A stretch of 64,000 nucleotides of DNA from Bradyrhizobium septentrionale (GTDB lineage: Bacteria > Pseudomonadota > Alphaproteobacteria > Rhizobiales > Xanthobacteraceae). The stretch covers positions 5,536,501-5,600,500 of the forward strand of contig NZ_CP088285.1 of NCBI RefSeq assembly GCF_011516645.4, read 5' to 3'. The position numbers were made by a program, and so were the translations under genes. Below the pieces are notes generated by a model that was given only the letters and a program-made list of their open reading frames with translations, searched no databases and was not told where the DNA came from. Shown one piece after another: positions 62,012-64,000 of this stretch. Each line of letters starts with the position of its first letter. The first letter of the stretch is position 1.

Positions 62012-62764
62012 ATGACCAACACCATCGAGGCCCTCGACAGCGGCTACCGTTTCATGCCCGGCGTCAGTCAATATTCCTGCGGCGTCAGTGCGCTGCCGGG
62101 TTTTGCGATCGAGCGCGTCTGGTTCTCTCAACCGGTGCCGCTGAAGGCGGGCTTTGACAGGATCGCGGACATCCTCAAGTCCGCGGGCCGTCCGCTCACT
62201 GCATTCGGCGCCTGCGAATTGCGCTCGCCGGCGCCGTTCACCGAAGACGGGTTCAAGGCCTTCAACGCGATCTACATCAAGACGCTGATCGAATGGGGCG
62301 TGATGCGCGACGGCGTCAATCCGGTGGCGCGCAGCAATGTCTGCCCGAAGCTCGATCCGCCCGCCGAGCCGTCGTTCCACGCCTTCTCCTACACGGTGCC
62401 GGCTGCGAAGGACGCACCGTCGAGCTTCGTCGTGGCCGGCAGCGGCGAGTCGGTCGAGGGCAAGGCCAATTATCGCGATCACACCGTGGCCCTCGGCGAC
62501 ACCAGTCCGGCCGGCATCCTGGCGAAAGCGAAATTCGTGGCTAACGAGATGGAACGCCGGATGAGCGCGTTCGACGGCACCTGGCAGGACACCACCGCCG
62601 TGCAACTCTATACCGTCCACGACGCCTATCCCGTGCTCGAAAGCGAGCTCGGCCACCGCGGCGTGCTACGCAACGGCTTGACCTGGCATTTCGACCGGCC
62701 GCCGGTGATTGGGCTTGACTTCGAAATGGATTGCCGGCGCGTGCATCGCGAGCGCGTGGTGTGA
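62012..62764 (+). CDS. RidA-superfamily-like protein (CnbZ-type deaminase candidate)
   Basis: Start MTNTIEALDSGYRFMPGVSQ has GAGGCAAC upstream. The 250-residue protein looks like a two-domain RidA-like (YjgF) protein: PLTAFGACELRSPAPFTEDG, FHAFSYTVPA and TAVQLYTVHDAYPVLESE. It resembles proteins annotated as 2-aminomuconate/2-amino-5-chloromuconate deaminase CnbZ in soil bacteria. RidA proteins hydrolyse reactive imines/enamines; the next gene encodes an amine oxidase, which makes imines. Deaminase role is inference. Confidence 0.65.
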   Translation: MTNTIEALDSGYRFMPGVSQYSCGVSALPGFAIERVWFSQPVPLKAGFDRIADILKSAGRPLTAFGACELRSPAPFTEDGFKAFNAIYIKTLIEWGVMRDGVNPVARSNVCPKLDPPAEPSFHAFSYTVPAAKDAPSSFVVAGSGESVEGKANYRDHTVALGDTSPAGILAKAKFVANEMERRMSAFDGTWQDTTAVQLYTVHDAYPVLESELGHRGVLRNGLTWHFDRPPVIGLDFEMDCRRVHRERVV

Positions 62765-62888
62765 TGCATCGATCACCTGCTGCATCAAAAGCGCGTGTGG
62801 GTGCATGGCGAAGCGTGCGGCTTTCCTTGACACGGATCGCATCAACCGTTTCCCTTCGCCATCGAAATCAGCGGCTGGGTGAACGCGG

Positions 62889-64000
62889 GTGCAGAACGAA
62901 TCTGTGATCAGGCGGCGGGATCTGCTCGCGCTGATCGGCACCATCGCCGGCAGCTCGGCGATGTATCACGCGATGACGAGCCTCGGCTTCGCATCCGAGT
63001 CTGCCTACAAGGGGCCGCTCAAGCTCGCCGGCGATGTGAAGGGCGCTTCGGTGCTGATCCTCGGCGCCGGGCTTGCCGGCATGACGGCGGCGCTGGAACT
63101 GCGCAAGGCCGGCTACAAGGTCCAGATCCTCGAATTCAACAACCGGCCCGGTGGCCGCAACTGGTCGATCCGCGGCGGCGACAGCTTTACCGAGCTCGGC
63201 GGCTTCAAGCAGACCTGCCAGTTCGAGCAGGGGCTCTATCTCAATCCCGGCCCGTGGCGAATTCCCTATCATCACCGCGCGCTGCTCGATTACTGCCGCC
63301 GGCTCAACGTGACGCTGGAACCCTTCCTCCAGCTCAACCACAACGCCTATCTGCACGCGACGCGCGCATTCGACGGCAAGCCGCAACGCTTCCGCAGCAT
63401 CAAGGCGGACTTCCAGGGCCAGGTGTCGGAGCTGCTCGCGAAAGTCACCCAGCAGGGCAGGCTCGACGAGGTCGTCACCAAGGAAGATCAGGAGATATTG
63501 CTGCAGGCGATGCGCGACTGGGGCGCGCTGGACCGCGACTACAAGTACAATGCCAACCTCGTCTCCGCCGAGTTCCGCGGCTATACGCGCGATCCCGGCG
63601 GCGGCCTGATGGACGATCCGCTGCCGAGCGACCCGATTTCACTGCAGGAGCTGTTGCGGTCACGGATGTGGCGCTATCTGCAGAGCTATGCGCGCTACGA
63701 CTTCCAGACCACCATGTTCCAGCCGGTCGGCGGCATGGACATGATCGGCAAGGCGTTCGCGCGCGAGGTCGGCGATCTCATCCGCTACAACGCCAAGGTC
63801 ACGCAGATCCAGCAGAATGGCTCCGGCGTCACCGTGAGCTACGTCGACACGGGCGGTCCACCCACGGTGCAGCAGGCGACCGCCGACTGGTGCATCTGCA
63901 CCATCCCGCTGCCGATCCTGAGCCAGCTGCCGGTCGACGTCAGCGGGCCGATGAAGAATGCGATCGATTCCGTATCCTATGCCGCCTCGGTGAAGATCGG
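62889..64000 (+). CDS. Tat-exported flavin-dependent amine oxidase (3' partial)
   Basis: GTG start. The N-terminus IRRRDLLALIGTIAGSSAMY is a twin-arginine signal. Then SVLILGAGLAGMTAALELRK (Rossmann GxGxxG) and EFNNRPGGRNWSIRGGDSF (GG motif) identify the FAD-binding amine oxidase family (monoamine/L-amino-acid oxidases). The window ends at about residue 370. With the RidA-like gene upstream it suggests periplasmic amine or amino acid oxidation feeding an imine hydrolase. Confidence 0.85.
   Translation, partial: MQNESVIRRRDLLALIGTIAGSSAMYHAMTSLGFASESAYKGPLKLAGDVKGASVLILGAGLAGMTAALELRKAGYKVQILEFNNRPGGRNWSIRGGDSFTELGGFKQTCQFEQGLYLNPGPWRIPYHHRALLDYCRRLNVTLEPFLQLNHNAYLHATRAFDGKPQRFRSIKADFQGQVSELLAKVTQQGRLDEVVTKEDQEILLQAMRDWGALDRDYKYNANLVSAEFRGYTRDPGGGLMDDPLPSDPISLQELLRSRMWRYLQSYARYDFQTTMFQPVGGMDMIGKAFAREVGDLIRYNAKVTQIQQNGSGVTVSYVDTGGPPTVQQATADWCICTIPLPILSQLPVDVSGPMKNAIDSVSYAASVKI

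Noticed and set aside
1..64000. Diversity-generating retroelement, tRNA or rRNA genes, secretion-system genes
   Set aside because: No reverse transcriptase, variable-repeat pair, cloverleaf or T3SS component could be found by reading.

Overview
The window looks like an accessory region of a nodulating Bradyrhizobium (or very close relative). The evidence is GC-rich alphaproteobacterial coding style, a NopD/Bel2-5-type type III effector with its own tts box, many rhizobial insertion sequences (IS66, IS1380, IS1182, ISL3, IS630, IS3, IS91), small DUF6894/DUF768-type proteins, and interspersed palindromic repeats typical of Bradyrhizobium chromosomes. No rRNA, tRNA or CRISPR array was recognised.

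Layout. (1) 1-24.04 kb is the late region of a contractile-tailed prophage, all on the + strand and tightly packed. It pairs an HK97-type head (protease-capsid fusion, portal) with a Mu-type tail and baseplate: sheath, tube, a tail-assembly chaperone with a -1 frameshift site, a tape measure carrying two wall-hydrolase-like domains, gpN/gpP/gp45/gp46/gp47/gp48 homologues, fibres, then a terminator and three DNA-binding regulators. (2) 24.04-29.73 kb holds an IS630 remnant, two 92-bp inverted-repeat-ended repeats bracketing a minus-strand GT2/PilZ glycosyltransferase plus HlyD-like pair, an ISL3 pseudogene and an IS1380 fragment. (3) 29.8-35.0 kb is a tts box and a 1669-residue effector with three near-identical ~1.1-kb repeats and a C-terminal SUMO-protease (C48) domain. 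(4) 35.1-41.9 kb is a field of very small genes (zinc-ribbon proteins, DUF6894, DUF768, several 27-54 residue membrane peptides), many followed by the same short palindromic motif. (5) 42.0-51.3 kb is an IS stack: broken IS1380, IS1182, and two nested IS66 elements that interrupt one AAA ATPase gene. (6) 52.1-54.8 kb has an AlbA_2 (Schlafen-like) gene and a DUF2971 operon, possibly a defence-type island. (7) 55.0-56.27 kb holds IS3 and IS91/tyrosine-recombinase fragments. (8) 56.27-61.16 kb is a leftward prophage module: tyrosine integrase, DUF3085, GIY-YIG-like, superinfection-immunity-like and small early genes. (9) 61.2-64.0 kb has chromosomal-type repeats, then a RidA/CnbZ-like gene and the start of a Tat-exported flavin amine oxidase.

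The two prophage modules (1 and 8) are probably parts of one prophage now separated by about 32 kb of foreign DNA carrying the effector and IS elements. The best supported new observations are: the doubly nested IS66 insertion, whose target duplications restore two reading frames exactly; the T TTT TTT frameshift site in the tail chaperone; three IS1380 fragments that add up to one transposase on either side of the effector; a CAACTGNGGCGGCC motif that recurs just after the stop codons of small genes; and paired hairpin leaders directly upstream of two early phage genes.
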